From Methylosinus trichosporium OB3b (GTDB taxonomy: Bacteria > Pseudomonadota > Alphaproteobacteria > Rhizobiales > Beijerinckiaceae): a stretch of 64,000 nt of DNA. The DNA lies in assembly GCF_002752655.1 (NCBI RefSeq), contig NZ_CP023737.1:1054001-1118000 (forward strand), in the 5' to 3' direction. Position 1 is the first letter of the stretch. The number at the start of each line of letters is the position of its first letter. A model generated the notes under the pieces. The model did no database searches, had not been told where the DNA came from, and saw nothing but the letters and a program-made list of their open reading frames with translations. The position numbers and the translations under genes were made by a program. Shown here one piece after another: positions 1-9,967 of the stretch.

Positions 1-540
1 GCCGGCGAGGCGCGGCGGATAGAGCGAGACGGCGCCCTGCGGCGCCGGCGGGCGGTCGCTCCAAACCGCGTCGAGCGGATTGCCGTCGAGCGGGACGAGC
101 TCGACCGTCTTGCCGTCCAGCGCCTTGGCGTAACGCTCGATCTGCGCTGGCGTATGCACCCAGGGGTCATAGCCGACGCGCGCGCCGGCCGGCGCATGAT
201 CGGCGAGCCAGCGCGCCGGCGTCGTGACGCCGATGTCGATGACGGCGAAACTCTTCGCGTCGACCTGCTCGGGCGCCTGCAGCGTGTAGCGCCCGTCCAC
301 GAACAGCGCCGCCTCCTTCTCCAGCACCACGGCGACGCCGGCCGAGCCGGTGAAGCCGGTGAGCCAAGCGAGGCGCTCGGCCGATTTCGGCACATATTCG
401 TTCTGGTGCTCGTCCGCGCGCGGAACGATCAGCCCATCGACGCCGAGCCGCGACAATTCGGCGCGCAGCCGCATGAGGCGCAAGGCGCCGTCCTCGGAGG
501 CGGCGTCGTCGGCGAAGCTCTGGAATCTGCTCTCGAACAT
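1..540 (-). CDS. Xaa-Pro aminopeptidase (aminopeptidase P), N-terminal part
   Basis: This gene runs off the left edge, so only its first 180 codons are visible. It starts at the ATG at 540 and reads MFESRFQSFADDAASEDGAL, then LRAELSRLGVDGLIVPRADE, ending in a stretch typical of the creatinase N-terminal domain of the M24B (aminopeptidase P) family, which removes N-terminal residues preceding proline. The phrases RLAWLTGFTGSAG and FVDGRYTLQA are family hallmarks of this non-catalytic domain. The metal-binding pita-bread domain would lie outside the window. Naming follows family resemblance. Confidence 0.85.
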   Translation of the reverse strand, partial: MFESRFQSFADDAASEDGALRLMRLRAELSRLGVDGLIVPRADEHQNEYVPKSAERLAWLTGFTGSAGVAVVLEKEAALFVDGRYTLQAPEQVDAKSFAVIDIGVTTPARWLADHAPAGARVGYDPWVHTPAQIERYAKALDGKTVELVPLDGNPLDAVWSDRPPAPQGAVSLYPPRLAG

Positions 541-820
541 TTTTGCAGCCTATGCCTTCCCCACCGCGGCGGCAATATCGCGCCCGGTTTCGAGGCCTTC
601 ACAGCTCGTTTAGCAACTCCCGTGCAAGCGCCGCCGTAACGCTGAAATAGAGTCTGGTCATTACCCCGAACTCGAAGCTTTGGGGCCTCAGCGGCCGCGC
701 TCTGGCCAGATGGGGCGTTCTGCGTTAGAAGGTTATTGGGAATTTCGGGTCCAGTGTCGTCACAGGGTCTTGCGAGAGGTGATTCGCGTCGCGGGATCGG
801 GTCGGAAAAGCGGGGCGAGA

Positions 821-2323
821 ATGACTCTCATCCGGAAGATCGGGCGCTTCGCCCCCTACGGCGTCGCCGCTGGCGGCGCGCTCGCCTTGAGCGCCTGCAA
901 CGACTCGGGGCTTTCGCAGCGCTCTCTGCAGCCGATCCCGCCCGAGACGCTGGCGCTGATGGAGCAGGCCGGGGTCACCAAGGAATCGCCGACGCTCATC
1001 CGCAGCTACAAGAAGGAATCCGAGTTTCAGATTTGGAAGCAGCGGCCCGACGGCCGCTATGTCTATCTGAAGACTTTTCCGATGTGCCGCTGGTCCGGCC
1101 AGCTCGGCCCCAAGGTGCGCGAGGGCGACCGTCAGGCGCCGGAGGGTTTCTACTCGATCACGCCGGGGCAGATGAACCCTAATTCGTCCTATTACCTCTC
1201 CTTCAACGTCGGCTATCCCAACGCCTATGACCGCGCGCTCGGCCATGGCGGCGGCTCCATCATGGTGCATGGCGCCTGCTCCTCGGCCGGCTGCTTCTCG
1301 ATGACCGACCATCAGATCTCCGAGATCTATGCGATCCTGCGCACATCCTTCAACAATGGCCAGCGCGCCATTCAGATGCAGTCCTATCCATTCAAGATGA
1401 CGGCGGAAAATCTCGCCAAGCATCGCCTCGATCCGCATATCGGCTTCTGGAAGCAGCTCAAGAACGGCTCGGATCATTTCGAGACCGCCTGGCGCGAGCC
1501 GACGGTCGGCGTGTGCGGACATCATTATGTGTTCGACGCCGCGCCCACGGCCGGCCATTCGCTCGACGCCGGCGCGCCCTGCCCCGCGCTGCGGCAGGAC
1601 CCGCAGATCGAATCGCTGGTCGCCGAAAAAGCGGCCAAGGACGACGCCAAGATCGCCGAGCTGGTCGCCGCCGGCGTGAAGCCGGTGCGCGTCGTCTATC
1701 AGGACGGCGGGCAACATCCGGACTTCACCGCCCGCATCGCCGAGGTCAGCCGGCCCGACGCGTTGACCGCGCCGCCGACCGAGATCCTCATAGAGGAAAA
1801 GCCCATCAAGGCGCCGATCCGGATCGCCGCCGCCAAATCTCCTGTCGTCGCCTTGGCCGCGGCCAAGGCCGCGCGCGTCCAGGCGGCGGAAGCCTCGCCG
1901 GCGACGACCGTCGCCATCGCTCCTGCCGCCGCAGCTCCTGCGCCCACAGCCCCTGCCGCGGTCGCGGAGACGGAGCTCGAATCGACCAAGCTCGCGGCCC
2001 TCGCCGCAGGCGCCGGCGCGATCGGCGGGTTGTTCGGCCTGCGCAGGGAGGCCGAGGCGCCCGCCGCTACGACCGTCAGCGACGTCGCGAAGTCCGAGCC
2101 GGCGCCCGCACAGCCTGCCGCCGTCAAGCCGCCAGCGCCCCCTCGCCGCGCCGAGCTGAAGAAGCCGCAGGCGTCCATCGCGACGAAAAAGCCCGAGGCG
2201 TCGATCGAAAAGGCGAAGACGCCGAGAGCGGAAGCCGCGCCGGCTCACATCCTCCCCGCGATCGCCACAGCGAGCCTGCGCGACGCCGCTCCGGCGACGC
2301 CGCTGGCGTCCCAGCGGCCCTGA
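821..2323 (+). CDS. L,D-transpeptidase (YkuD domain) lipoprotein with long Ala/Pro-rich tail
   Basis: A 500-residue envelope protein predicted to cross-link or anchor peptidoglycan. The N-terminus has a short positive stretch, a hydrophobic segment and a lipobox-like LSAC with Cys26, so it is probably a lipoprotein. The YkuD signature is intact: His150 followed by GACSSAGC, with Cys158 the expected nucleophile, in a domain that also contains EFQIWKQRPDGRY and PRGFY-like core sequence. Residues from about 270 onward are low-complexity Ala/Pro/Lys-rich and may be a periplasmic spacer. An in-frame start exists at 680, but the ATG at 821 is preferred because it places the signal peptide at the N-terminus. 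A long antisense frame here is only a GC artefact. Confidence 0.85.
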   Translation: MTLIRKIGRFAPYGVAAGGALALSACNDSGLSQRSLQPIPPETLALMEQAGVTKESPTLIRSYKKESEFQIWKQRPDGRYVYLKTFPMCRWSGQLGPKVREGDRQAPEGFYSITPGQMNPNSSYYLSFNVGYPNAYDRALGHGGGSIMVHGACSSAGCFSMTDHQISEIYAILRTSFNNGQRAIQMQSYPFKMTAENLAKHRLDPHIGFWKQLKNGSDHFETAWREPTVGVCGHHYVFDAAPTAGHSLDAGAPCPALRQDPQIESLVAEKAAKDDAKIAELVAAGVKPVRVVYQDGGQHPDFTARIAEVSRPDALTAPPTEILIEEKPIKAPIRIAAAKSPVVALAAAKAARVQAAEASPATTVAIAPAAAAPAPTAPAAVAETELESTKLAALAAGAGAIGGLFGLRREAEAPAATTVSDVAKSEPAPAQPAAVKPPAPPRRAELKKPQASIATKKPEASIEKAKTPRAEAAPAHILPAIATASLRDAAPATPLASQRP

Positions 2324-2445
2324 GCCGCGGCGCGCTAATCCGAAAGGGCGCGTGAGCGGAGTGCTGCGGCATCCCCCATTCGGGGGATACGCGCTCGTCC
2401 TGCGGGTGCTACGGATAGGCTGCACGCCGAACCCGAGCCCGCGAC

Positions 2446-2880
2446 ATGGACCATTCCGTCCCCATCAGCCTCGCAGCGCAACGCTCTTGCGCGCAGACAC
2501 AGCCGTCATGGGCGCCTCGCGACCCTGAGCGATCCACGCAAGTCGACGCCGAAGCCGGCCTCGATGATCGTGAATGGGCGCTGCTCGCGCCTTTCTTGAT
2601 CGAGAGAGGACCGAAGCGGGGGCGTTCGCCGCGAGACCATCGGCGCGTCCTCGACGGCGTCTTGTGGACCGCGCTGAGCGGCGCGCCCTGGCGCGACCTG
2701 CCCGAGCGCTATGGCAATTGGAGCTCCGTCTATCGCCAATTCCTGCGCTGGAGCCGGCTCGGCCTGCTGGAGCGGATGCTGGAGGCCGCGACGAACGAGC
2801 CCCCGATGGCCGAACGTCTCGCGGCCGTCCGCGCGCTCGCCGCCCGCCGCCGGTCGGACAGACGCGGCGGCCGGCGCTGA
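2446..2880 (+). pseudogene. IS5-family transposase fragment (N-terminal DUF4096 domain only)
   Basis: The middle of this frame matches the N-terminal helix-turn-helix-like domain of IS5-type transposases (DDREWALLAPFL, then VLDGVLWTALSGAPWRDLPE, then YGNWSSVYRQF). The DDE catalytic domain that should follow is absent; the frame degenerates into an Arg/Ala-rich tail that stops seven bases before the end of accC. The first about 40 codons are also unlike a transposase start. This is therefore a remnant and not an active insertion sequence. No terminal inverted repeats were recognised. Confidence 0.75.
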
Positions 2881-2886
2881 GCGAGG

Positions 2887-4245
2887 TCAGAAGGTCGGCT
2901 CTATGCCGCCCGTCGCCAGAAAATGCTCGAGCCAGTGGATGTCATAGACTCCGTTCTGCACATCGGCGTTGCGCACCAGCGTGCGGAACAACGGCAAGGT
3001 CGTGTCGATGCCGTCGACGATGAATTCGTCGAGCGCGCGCCGCAGGCGCATCAGCGCCTCGGTGCGATTGCGGCCATGCACGATCAGCTTGCCGATCAGC
3101 GAGTCATAGTTCGGCGGGATCGTGTAGCCCTGATAGGCCGATGAATCGACGCGCACGCCGACGCCGCCCGGCGGGTGATAATAGGCGATGCGCCCGGGCG
3201 AGGGCCGAAAGCTCGACGGGTGCTCGGCGTTGACGCGGCACTCGATCGCATGGCCCCAGAACCAGATGTCTTCCTGCCGCATCGACAGCGGCGAGCCGGC
3301 CGCGACCCGGATTTGCTCGCTGACGAGATCGACGCCGGTCACCGCCTCGGTCACCGGATGCTCGACCTGGATGCGCGTGTTCATCTCGATGAAATAGAAG
3401 GCGCCATTCTCATAGAGGAATTCGATCGTGCCGGCGCCGGCATATTTCAATTCGCGCATCGCCGCGGCGCAGACCTCGCCGATCTCGGCGCGCTGCTCGT
3501 CGTTGAGCGCGGGCGACGGGCTTTCCTCCCACACTTTTTGGTGGCGACGCTGAAGCGAGCAATCGCGCTCGCCGAGATGGATGGCTGCGCCCTTGCCGTC
3601 GCCGAACACCTGGATTTCGATGTGGCGCGGCTTCTCGAGATATTTCTCGAGATAGACCGTGTCGTCGCCGAAGGCGGCCTTTGCCTCGGTGCGCGCAGTG
3701 GGAATGGCGATGGCGAGCTCGGTGTCGTTGCGCGCGACCTTCATGCCGCGTCCGCCGCCGCCCGAGGCCGCTTTCACCAGCACCGGATAGCCGATCTTCG
3801 CGGCGACGCGCGCGCCTTCGATCTCGTCGGCGATCGGGCCGTCCGAGCCCGGCACGCACGGAATGCCGAGGCGCCGCGCCGTCGCCTTGGCCTCGATCTT
3901 GTCGCCCATCAGCCGGATGTGCTCGGCCTTCGGCCCGATGAAGGTCAGCCCGTGCTCGGCCACGATCTCGGCGAAACGGGCGTTCTCCGAGAGGAAGCCA
4001 TAGCCCGGATGCACGGCGTCGGCGCCGGTGATCTCGCAGGCCGAGAGCAGCGAGGGAATGTTGAGATAGGAGTCGCGCGCCGCCGGCGGTCCGATGCAGA
4101 CGGATTCGTCGGCGAGCTTCACATGCATCGCATCCGCGTCCGCCGTCGAATGCACGGCGACCGTGGCGATGCCGAGCTCCTTGGCGGCGCGCAGGATGCG
4201 AAGCGCGATCTCGCCGCGATTGGCGATGAGGATCTTGTCGAACAT
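2887..4245 (-). CDS. accC: Acetyl-CoA carboxylase, biotin carboxylase subunit
   Basis: AccC carboxylates the biotin carried on AccB using bicarbonate and ATP, the first half reaction of malonyl-CoA synthesis. The 452-residue product starts [18 protein letters not shown], the canonical N-terminus, and contains the ATP-grasp glycine-rich loop [12 protein letters not shown], the [13 protein letters not shown] strand and the [16 protein letters not shown] signature. A GTG twelve bases upstream (4257) could also serve, but the ATG at 4245 matches the family start and has GTGGGG upstream. It follows accB by 13 bases, so the two are cotranscribed. Length agrees with the family (about 450). Confidence 0.96.
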   Translation of the reverse strand: MFDKILIANRGEIALRILRAAKELGIATVAVHSTADADAMHVKLADESVCIGPPAARDSYLNIPSLLSACEITGADAVHPGYGFLSENARFAEIVAEHGLTFIGPKAEHIRLMGDKIEAKATARRLGIPCVPGSDGPIADEIEGARVAAKIGYPVLVKAASGGGGRGMKVARNDTELAIAIPTARTEAKAAFGDDTVYLEKYLEKPRHIEIQVFGDGKGAAIHLGERDCSLQRRHQKVWEESPSPALNDEQRAEIGEVCAAAMRELKYAGAGTIEFLYENGAFYFIEMNTRIQVEHPVTEAVTGVDLVSEQIRVAAGSPLSMRQEDIWFWGHAIECRVNAEHPSSFRPSPGRIAYYHPPGGVGVRVDSSAYQGYTIPPNYDSLIGKLIVHGRNRTEALMRLRRALDEFIVDGIDTTLPLFRTLVRNADVQNGVYDIHWLEHFLATGGIEPTF

Positions 4246-4258
4246 CGGCGGCCCCACC

Positions 4259-4798
4259 CTATTCGATCACGATGAGGGGCTCGCCATATTCGACCGGCTG
4301 TCCGTCCTCCACCAGAATGGCGGTGACGACGCCGCCCTTGGGCGCGACGATGTCGTTGAATGTCTTCATCGCCTCGATGAGCAGCAGCTTATCGCCCGCG
4401 GTGACGCGCGAGCCGACCTCTATGAAGGGCCGCGCGTCCGGGCTCGGGCGCAGATAGGCGGTGCCGACCATCGGCGATTTCAGCGCGTCGGCATGGCTCG
4501 CCGGCGCGGGCGCGGCGGGCTTGGCCGGCGGCGGCGGCGCAGCATAGGGCGGCGCATAAGGCTGCGCGGCATAGGGCGGCAGCGCGATCGCGCCATGGGC
4601 GATCGCCGGCGCCGGCGCCGGCATGCGCGCCGCCCTTATGCGCAGATCGCCTTTCTGGACCTCGATTTCGGTGAGATCGCTCTCGCCGAGCAGCTTGGCG
4701 ATCTCGCGCAGCAGCGCGGCGTCGACGCCCGTCTCGGCGGCGGCGGCGACTCTCGGTTTGGCTGGGGGGGTGCGTCGCGTCGGAGCTTTGCGCGCCAT
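4259..4798 (-). CDS. accB: Biotin carboxyl carrier protein of acetyl-CoA carboxylase
   Basis: AccB carries the biotin that shuttles carboxyl groups between biotin carboxylase and carboxyltransferase. The 179-residue product has an N-terminal helical region, an Ala/Pro-rich linker at about 58-105, and a C-terminal biotinyl domain with the [10 protein letters not shown] motif, in which Lys145 is the biotinylation site. The domain's second half, [14 protein letters not shown], is complete. The gene lies directly upstream of accC on the same strand. The ligase expected to modify it is the birA gene at 55.4-56.2 kb in this window. Confidence 0.96.
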   Translation of the reverse strand: MARKAPTRRTPPAKPRVAAAAETGVDAALLREIAKLLGESDLTEIEVQKGDLRIRAARMPAPAPAIAHGAIALPPYAAQPYAPPYAAPPPPAKPAAPAPASHADALKSPMVGTAYLRPSPDARPFIEVGSRVTAGDKLLLIEAMKTFNDIVAPKGGVVTAILVEDGQPVEYGEPLIVIE

Positions 4799-4819
4799 GA
4801 TTGCTCAGGTCTTTCTTTC

Positions 4820-5248
4820 TTACTTTTCGAACAGGGCTGCGAAGGCGAGAACATAAGAGGCGGGGCCGAAGCCCGCGATCACGCCGCGCGCCGCCGGCGA
4901 GATGAAGGAGTGCTGCCGAAAGCTCTCGCGCGCGTGGACATTGGAGAGGTGAACCTCGACAACGGTCACGCCCGCGCCTTTGATGGCGTCATAGAGAGCG
5001 ATGGACGTATGCGTATAGGCCCCGGCGTTGAGTATGACCGGAGCCCCGGCGCGGCCCGCCTCTTGAATCCAGTCGACGAGGTCGCCCTCGTGATTGGACT
5101 GGCGGAAGACGAGATCGACGCCGCGCGCGGCGCAGAGCTCGGCGAGCCGCGTCTTGATGTCGTCGAGCGTCGCGGTTCCGTAGATGGACGGCTCACGCAC
5201 GCCGAGCAGATTGAGATTGGGACCGTTGATGACGTGGACGGCGGGCAT
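4820..5248 (-). CDS. aroQ: 3-dehydroquinate dehydratase, type II
   Basis: A 142-residue type II dehydroquinase of the shikimate pathway. The sequence shows INGPNLNLLGVREPSIYG with Tyr23 as the expected catalytic base, RQSNHEGDLVDWIQ, ILNAGAYTHTSIALYDA, and VEVHLSNVHARESFR holding the catalytic histidine region. An AGGA lies about ten bases before the ATG. It sits 21 bases upstream of accB on the same strand, an order common in Hyphomicrobiales (dsbA-aroQ-accB-accC). Confidence 0.96.
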   Translation of the reverse strand: MPAVHVINGPNLNLLGVREPSIYGTATLDDIKTRLAELCAARGVDLVFRQSNHEGDLVDWIQEAGRAGAPVILNAGAYTHTSIALYDAIKGAGVTVVEVHLSNVHARESFRQHSFISPAARGVIAGFGPASYVLAFAALFEK

Positions 5249-5349
5249 GGATATCCTGAACGAAGGGCGCGCGCCGCGCGAGCGAGCCCCCTTTTAGCCG
5301 CATTGCCCTCACGAAGGAAGCCCCGCGCTCGGCCGTCCTCTTCGCCGCG

Positions 5350-6138
5350 TCAGCAGACGGTCTTGCCGCATTTGCGCGTGTTGTCGATCTTGGTCTTGAG
5401 CTGCTGATAGCCGACGGCGCCGACGATCACTTCCTTGCCGACCACCCAGCTCGGCGTGCCGGTCAGATTGAGGCTGTCGGCGAGCTCCGCCGTTTCCTTC
5501 AGCGCCGCATGCGTCTGGTCGCTCTTCATATCCTTCTCGAGCCGGGCCGTGTCGGCGCCGAGCTCCTTGGCGACCGCGAGCGCCTGCGCCTTGCCGATCG
5601 AGCCACGCGTCGTCAGCAGCTTGCGGTGGAAGGCATAGAATTTGTCCGGCTTCAATTGCAGCCGCAGAGCGGTGGCGATCTCGGCCGCCTCGGTCGAGCC
5701 CGGTCCGAGCACCGGGAAATCCTTCAGCACGACGCGCAGCTTGGGATCGCTGTCGACGAGCTTGGCGAGATCCTCGAGCGCGCGTTTGCAGTAGCCGCAA
5801 TTATAGTCGAAGAACTCGACCAGGGTCACATCGCCAGCAGGATTGCCGACCACGGCCTGAGCCGCGGAATTGAACAGCTTATCGGAGCTCTGGTCGACGG
5901 CGCGGCTGCGCGTGTCGGCCTCGGCGACCTTCTGGCGCCGCTCGAGCTCCTCGATCGCGTCGCGGATCACTTCCGGATTGGCGATGAGATAATCATGGAC
6001 GATCTTCTCGATCTCGGCCTTCTGCGCGGGCGCCTCGGCGCGCGACGGGGCGGCGGCCAGCAGCGCGCCGCCGATCGCGGCGATGGCCGAGGCGGCGTGG
6101 AGAAGACGTCGAAAATCGGCGACGAGCCGGAAGGCCAT
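5350..6138 (-). CDS. DsbA-family thiol:disulfide interchange protein
   Basis: A 262-residue periplasmic thioredoxin-fold protein. It has a cleavable-looking signal peptide ending near AAPSRAEA, a helical N-terminal extension (residues about 38-90), then the thioredoxin core with VEFFDYNCGYC, where Cys114 and Cys117 form the redox pair, and a TGTPSW cis-proline loop. The type resembles the Com1/BdbD-like DsbA group of alphaproteobacteria. The ATG at 6138 is preferred because GGAGACTCCC precedes it and it places the signal sequence correctly. Two further Cys at the C-terminus (KCGKTVC) are unusual and could form a structural disulfide. Confidence 0.9.
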   Translation of the reverse strand: MAFRLVADFRRLLHAASAIAAIGGALLAAAPSRAEAPAQKAEIEKIVHDYLIANPEVIRDAIEELERRQKVAEADTRSRAVDQSSDKLFNSAAQAVVGNPAGDVTLVEFFDYNCGYCKRALEDLAKLVDSDPKLRVVLKDFPVLGPGSTEAAEIATALRLQLKPDKFYAFHRKLLTTRGSIGKAQALAVAKELGADTARLEKDMKSDQTHAALKETAELADSLNLTGTPSWVVGKEVIVGAVGYQQLKTKIDNTRKCGKTVC

Positions 6139-6161
6139 GGGAGTCTCCTTGCAGGTTTCAA

Positions 6162-6195
6162 AGCGCTTTCCGCGCGAACGGACCCGTTCGAGCGG
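6162..6195. repeat. Degenerate copy of an AGCGCTTTCCG...CGAACGGA intergenic repeat
   Basis: The lptD-dsbA gap contains AGCGCTTTCCGCGCGAACGG followed by a CCGTTCGA arm. It resembles the better conserved copies at 9968-10005 and 62285-62322 but is diverged. It lies just upstream of the dsbA-like start. Confidence 0.5.
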
Positions 6196-6211
6196 CCGCC
6201 GCCGCGCCAAA

Positions 6212-8869
6212 TCAAGGTTGCGAGCGGACGCCGTCCTTGAGCAGTATCGAGCCTAATCCGTAGTTGAACTTTGCGTCGCCCAGCGTGCGCAATTGCAGCG
6301 AGACCATGATCGTCTGATTGCGCGCCGGCAGGCCGGTGGACGCCTGGGCCTGATAGACCGAGGAATAGTTGATCGCCACTGTCGTGCATTCGTCCTTATA
6401 TCCGGCCCCGAGGCCGAGCGCGGCGAGCGAGAACAGCGGCGCCGAGCCGGTGACATTGGCGCCGGTCAGGGTCGTAGTGACTGCCGGCGCGCGGGTCAAG
6501 GAGTTGTAGAGATAGCGGCTCATATCGAATGTGACAGAGCCGTTCAGAAAGTAATTCTCAGTGAGATCATAGCGTCCCGTGGCCGCGAGGCCCTGGCGGC
6601 GCTGGTCGAAGCCGATGACCGGCTGCGACGCGTAATTGGCGTATTGGAACGTCAAGTTGAGCGGATCGAGATTGAGCGAGCCGATGAGATCGATCCGGCG
6701 TCCGCGCAGTCCGTCCGGATCGAAACGGCCCTTGGCGACGAAGCTCAGCATCGACGACGGCGCGAAAGCGAAGCGTCCGACCCAGTCCGAGGTGCGGGTG
6801 TCGAGCCCCGAGGAGAGGCCCACATTGGCCGCGTCGGCGGTCGAATAGCCGTTCTTGCCGGCGATCTGGCGCGACTGGCCGACGAGGGCGTTGACGAAGC
6901 CGCCATTGCCGAAGGTCAGAGTCGCCTGCCCGCCGTAATTGGCGCGCGTGCCGGTCTCGAAACGGTCGTAGCCCGAATATTTGCTCCATTCGAACAGGTT
7001 CGAATCGTCGAACACGAGGCTCTGGGCGTCCATGTTCACGAGCGAAGGAATGGAGGACTGATTGGGCCGCGCGACGATCTGCGCGATCGGCTCCACCACG
7101 AGATCGCCGAGCGCGCCGCGGGCGAGGATCGGATAGCGCCATTCGACGCCCCCGCCCGGCGTCGCCTGGCCGCGGAACGCATTGTCGGCGCCATAGAAGA
7201 ACAGCGACTGCGCCGAGTTGGGGATCGGCTGCGACGCGGCGTTGTAGGCCGCATAATAGTTAGAGGTGTCATAGTCGAGATAGGAGCCCGAGAAGCGCGC
7301 GAAGACGAAGGGCGTCCACACGCCGCCGACCGGATCGATCGCCTTACGCTTCCACGAGCCCATCACCGTCGCATGCTCGTAATTGCCGCCGACGCCGCGC
7401 AGCAGGCAGCGGCTCTGATAGGGGTCGGCCGAGGGCGCGTAATTTTGGCAGACATTGTAGAGGCCGTAGACACTGTCGAGCGTGCGCGGCTGGATCGATT
7501 CATAATTGGCGATGGACGCCGAGGTGCTGGTGAAATTGGCGTCGACGTCGAGCTGGCCGCCGATGCCGAAGCTGCGCTCCGGATCGACGTCGAAGGCGCG
7601 ATTATAGTCGACGAGCGGATGCACGACGGGCTGCTGCGCCTGCACGTCATTGGGCGAGAGGCCCTGGAAGTAGAAGCCGCGAAGGTCGAAGAAGCTGCGC
7701 GGCCCCTGCCCGGTCAGATAGATCGTGGACGAGGATTCGCGGAAGAAATAATTTTGATACAGACTGTTGTACTGTTTGTAGTCCTGCAGGAAATAGCGGT
7801 CGCTGAGCGCGGTCACGTCCCAGCCGAAGCGCCATTGGTCGTTGATCTGAAACTCGCCATTGCTCTGCACGGCGCCGCGCCAGCGCTTGTCCCGCGCGCC
7901 ATAAGGCGCTGTGGCGAAAGCGCTCGGATCGCCGACATGCGTGCCCTCGACATTGATCGAATAGCCGCCGTTCTCGACCCGATGGCGGAACTGCGCCGAC
8001 AGGAACGGCCCCTGCCGCGTGAAGCCGGTGGGCGTGACCGTGAGATCGTAATTGGGTGCGAGCGCCCAATAATAGGGCATGGCGACGCTGTAGCCGATCT
8101 GCGAGCGATAGGTCAGCTGCGGATTGAGAAAGCCGGACTTTCGCTTCACGCTCGGATCGGGCGACGAGAAATAGGGCATGTAGGCGATCGGAACGCCGAG
8201 CAGCTCGAGCGAGGCGTCCTCGTAATAGATGACTTTCTCGTCATTGTCGTGGATGATGCGCTTGGCGCGCACCGACCAGAGGCGCGGCTTGCTCGGATCG
8301 TCGCGGCAGGCGTCGCAGGCGGTGTAAGTGCCGAGATCGAAGGTCGTCGTCTCGCCAGAGCGCTCCGCCCGCGGCGCGCTGAAATGGGCGTTGTCGGCCC
8401 CTTCGACGCGCAGGCTGTCCATGAAGCCGGCCTTGAAGTCGTCGGTCAGATCGAAACGGTCGGCGTAGACCACCGTCCCGTCGGTCTCGGTGAGCCGCGC
8501 GTGGCCTTCGGCATAGACCCGCTGCGAGCCGCGGTCATAGACGACGCGGTCGGCCTCGAGCGTGCGGCCCTTGTAGAAAATCTTCACATTGCCGGTCGCC
8601 GAGACGCTGTTGCGCGTCTCGTCATAGGCGAGCTCCTTGGCTTCGACCACCATTTTGGCGGGGGGCGCCGACGGCGGCTCGGCGACGCGCGGCTTGGCGT
8701 CGACGAGCAGGACTCCGGCCAGAACGAAGGCGTTGCCGATCACCACGGCGAGCGCCAGCCGCATCGCGATCGGCATGCGTCGCGACGGCCAATAGTCGAG
8801 CGCGGCCGCCAGCAGGCCGAGCCGCTCGGACGTGCGCTCGTGATGACGGTGACGACGGCGGCGCCCCAT
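6212..8869 (-). CDS. lptD: LPS-assembly protein LptD
   Basis: LptD is the outer-membrane beta-barrel that inserts lipopolysaccharide into the outer leaflet. The 885-residue product has an N-terminal membrane/signal segment (LALAVVIGNAFVLAGVLLV), an OstA/LptA-like jellyroll domain (VVEAKELAYDETRNSVSATG, then KIFYKGRTLEADRVVYDRG), and a long barrel beginning near YMPYFSSPDPSVKRKSGFL, a strongly conserved LptD phrase. The start at 8869 is well supported by GGAGGA upstream and by a TGATG overlap with lptG. The frame extends upstream into lptG, but that part is out of frame with the true gene. It is longer than many LptD proteins, with variable barrel loops. Confidence 0.93.
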   Translation of the reverse strand: MGRRRRHRHHERTSERLGLLAAALDYWPSRRMPIAMRLALAVVIGNAFVLAGVLLVDAKPRVAEPPSAPPAKMVVEAKELAYDETRNSVSATGNVKIFYKGRTLEADRVVYDRGSQRVYAEGHARLTETDGTVVYADRFDLTDDFKAGFMDSLRVEGADNAHFSAPRAERSGETTTFDLGTYTACDACRDDPSKPRLWSVRAKRIIHDNDEKVIYYEDASLELLGVPIAYMPYFSSPDPSVKRKSGFLNPQLTYRSQIGYSVAMPYYWALAPNYDLTVTPTGFTRQGPFLSAQFRHRVENGGYSINVEGTHVGDPSAFATAPYGARDKRWRGAVQSNGEFQINDQWRFGWDVTALSDRYFLQDYKQYNSLYQNYFFRESSSTIYLTGQGPRSFFDLRGFYFQGLSPNDVQAQQPVVHPLVDYNRAFDVDPERSFGIGGQLDVDANFTSTSASIANYESIQPRTLDSVYGLYNVCQNYAPSADPYQSRCLLRGVGGNYEHATVMGSWKRKAIDPVGGVWTPFVFARFSGSYLDYDTSNYYAAYNAASQPIPNSAQSLFFYGADNAFRGQATPGGGVEWRYPILARGALGDLVVEPIAQIVARPNQSSIPSLVNMDAQSLVFDDSNLFEWSKYSGYDRFETGTRANYGGQATLTFGNGGFVNALVGQSRQIAGKNGYSTADAANVGLSSGLDTRTSDWVGRFAFAPSSMLSFVAKGRFDPDGLRGRRIDLIGSLNLDPLNLTFQYANYASQPVIGFDQRRQGLAATGRYDLTENYFLNGSVTFDMSRYLYNSLTRAPAVTTTLTGANVTGSAPLFSLAALGLGAGYKDECTTVAINYSSVYQAQASTGLPARNQTIMVSLQLRTLGDAKFNYGLGSILLKDGVRSQP

Positions 8870-9954
8870 CAGCCGTCCTCCGAATACAACAAACTGACTG
8901 CGCCCAGCATGCTTCCGACAAGAGCAGGCGACCACGCAGCGACGAGCGGGCTGATGACCCCGGCTCCGCCCAGGTCGGAAAAGAGTTTCGTAACGATATA
9001 AAGCACGAAGCCGGCCACGACGCCACCCGAAACGGTCCGCGCGATTCCCCCCATTCGAAAGAACCTTAACGAAAAGGAAGCGGCCACCAGAACCATCGCC
9101 ACCAGCAGCAGAGGCCGCGCCAGAAGAGTTTGAAATTGCAAAATATAGCCGGTCGGATCGAGGCCGGCGTCGGCGGTCTTCTCGCCGAGCTCGAGCAGGC
9201 TCCAGAACGGCGCGCCCTGGGGCGGCGTCGTCGCCGTGACGAGCTGCTCCGGCGTCAGATCGGTCGCCAACAGATAGGAGCCGACCGTGCGCGATTCCTC
9301 CCCCGGCGCATTGACCCGCGCTTCCTCGAGCACGAAGACGCCGGCGAGCAACCGCGCGCGCGCCGCCTCGACACGCTCGAGGAACAGGCCCTCCTTGGAA
9401 TAGACATTGACGCTGACCTCGGTCAGCCGCGCCCCGCCGGCCTGATAATCGGTCGCATGCAGGATGGCCGTGCCGTCGACGCCGGTGAGGCGCAGCCATT
9501 TGCTGTGATCGACGCGCACGCTGCCCTGCACGCCGAACAGCTCGAGCTCCATCTGGTCGGAGCGCTGCTTCATCACCGCCGACACCGGATTATAGAGCGT
9601 CACCGACACGACGCCGATCACGAGCGCGACGAAGGCCGGCGGAAACAGGAACTGCCAGACCGAGACTCCGGAGGCGCGCGCGACGACGAGCTCGAGCTTG
9701 CGCGTCAGATCGACGAAGGTCGTCATGGCGCCGAACAGGACCGCGAAAGGCAGAATCGTCTCGGCCGTCGCGGGCACGCGCAGGATCGTCATCAGCGCCA
9801 CCGTGTCCGCCCCGGCCTGGGGAATATCGCCGGCGCGGCGCAGCAGCTCGACGAAATAGACGACGAACATCAGGCAGAACATGGTCGCGAAAATCGCCAA
9901 TATGGTCTTGGCGAAGCGCGCGGCGAGATAGCGGGACAAAGTGAGCCCGATCAT
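8869..9954 (-). CDS. lptG: LPS export ABC transporter permease LptG
   Basis: LptG and LptF form the inner-membrane permease of the Lpt machine that extracts LPS. The 361-residue product starts MIGLTLSRYLAARFAKTIL, has TM segments at the N-terminus and three near the C-terminus, and a periplasmic beta-jellyroll between (about 110-270). The PATAETILPFAVLFG and LELVVARASGVS phrases are family hallmarks. It overlaps lptD by one base. Its usual partner gene lptF, normally immediately upstream, is not present in this window. Confidence 0.93.
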   Translation of the reverse strand: MIGLTLSRYLAARFAKTILAIFATMFCLMFVVYFVELLRRAGDIPQAGADTVALMTILRVPATAETILPFAVLFGAMTTFVDLTRKLELVVARASGVSVWQFLFPPAFVALVIGVVSVTLYNPVSAVMKQRSDQMELELFGVQGSVRVDHSKWLRLTGVDGTAILHATDYQAGGARLTEVSVNVYSKEGLFLERVEAARARLLAGVFVLEEARVNAPGEESRTVGSYLLATDLTPEQLVTATTPPQGAPFWSLLELGEKTADAGLDPTGYILQFQTLLARPLLLVAMVLVAASFSLRFFRMGGIARTVSGGVVAGFVLYIVTKLFSDLGGAGVISPLVAAWSPALVGSMLGAVSLLYSEDG

Positions 9955-9967
9955 TCCGCGCGCTCTG

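Noticed and set aside
725..2425. 566-codon open frame antisense to the L,D-transpeptidase gene
   Set aside because: High-GC DNA gives long antisense frames; the translation is Arg/Gly/Asp-rich without domains, while the plus strand has a clear family.
2446..2880. Active IS5 element
   Set aside because: DDE domain missing and no terminal inverted repeats or target duplication recognised.
6293..9001. 902-codon open frame antisense to lptD
   Set aside because: Composition is that of a reverse-strand shadow; LptD is unambiguous.
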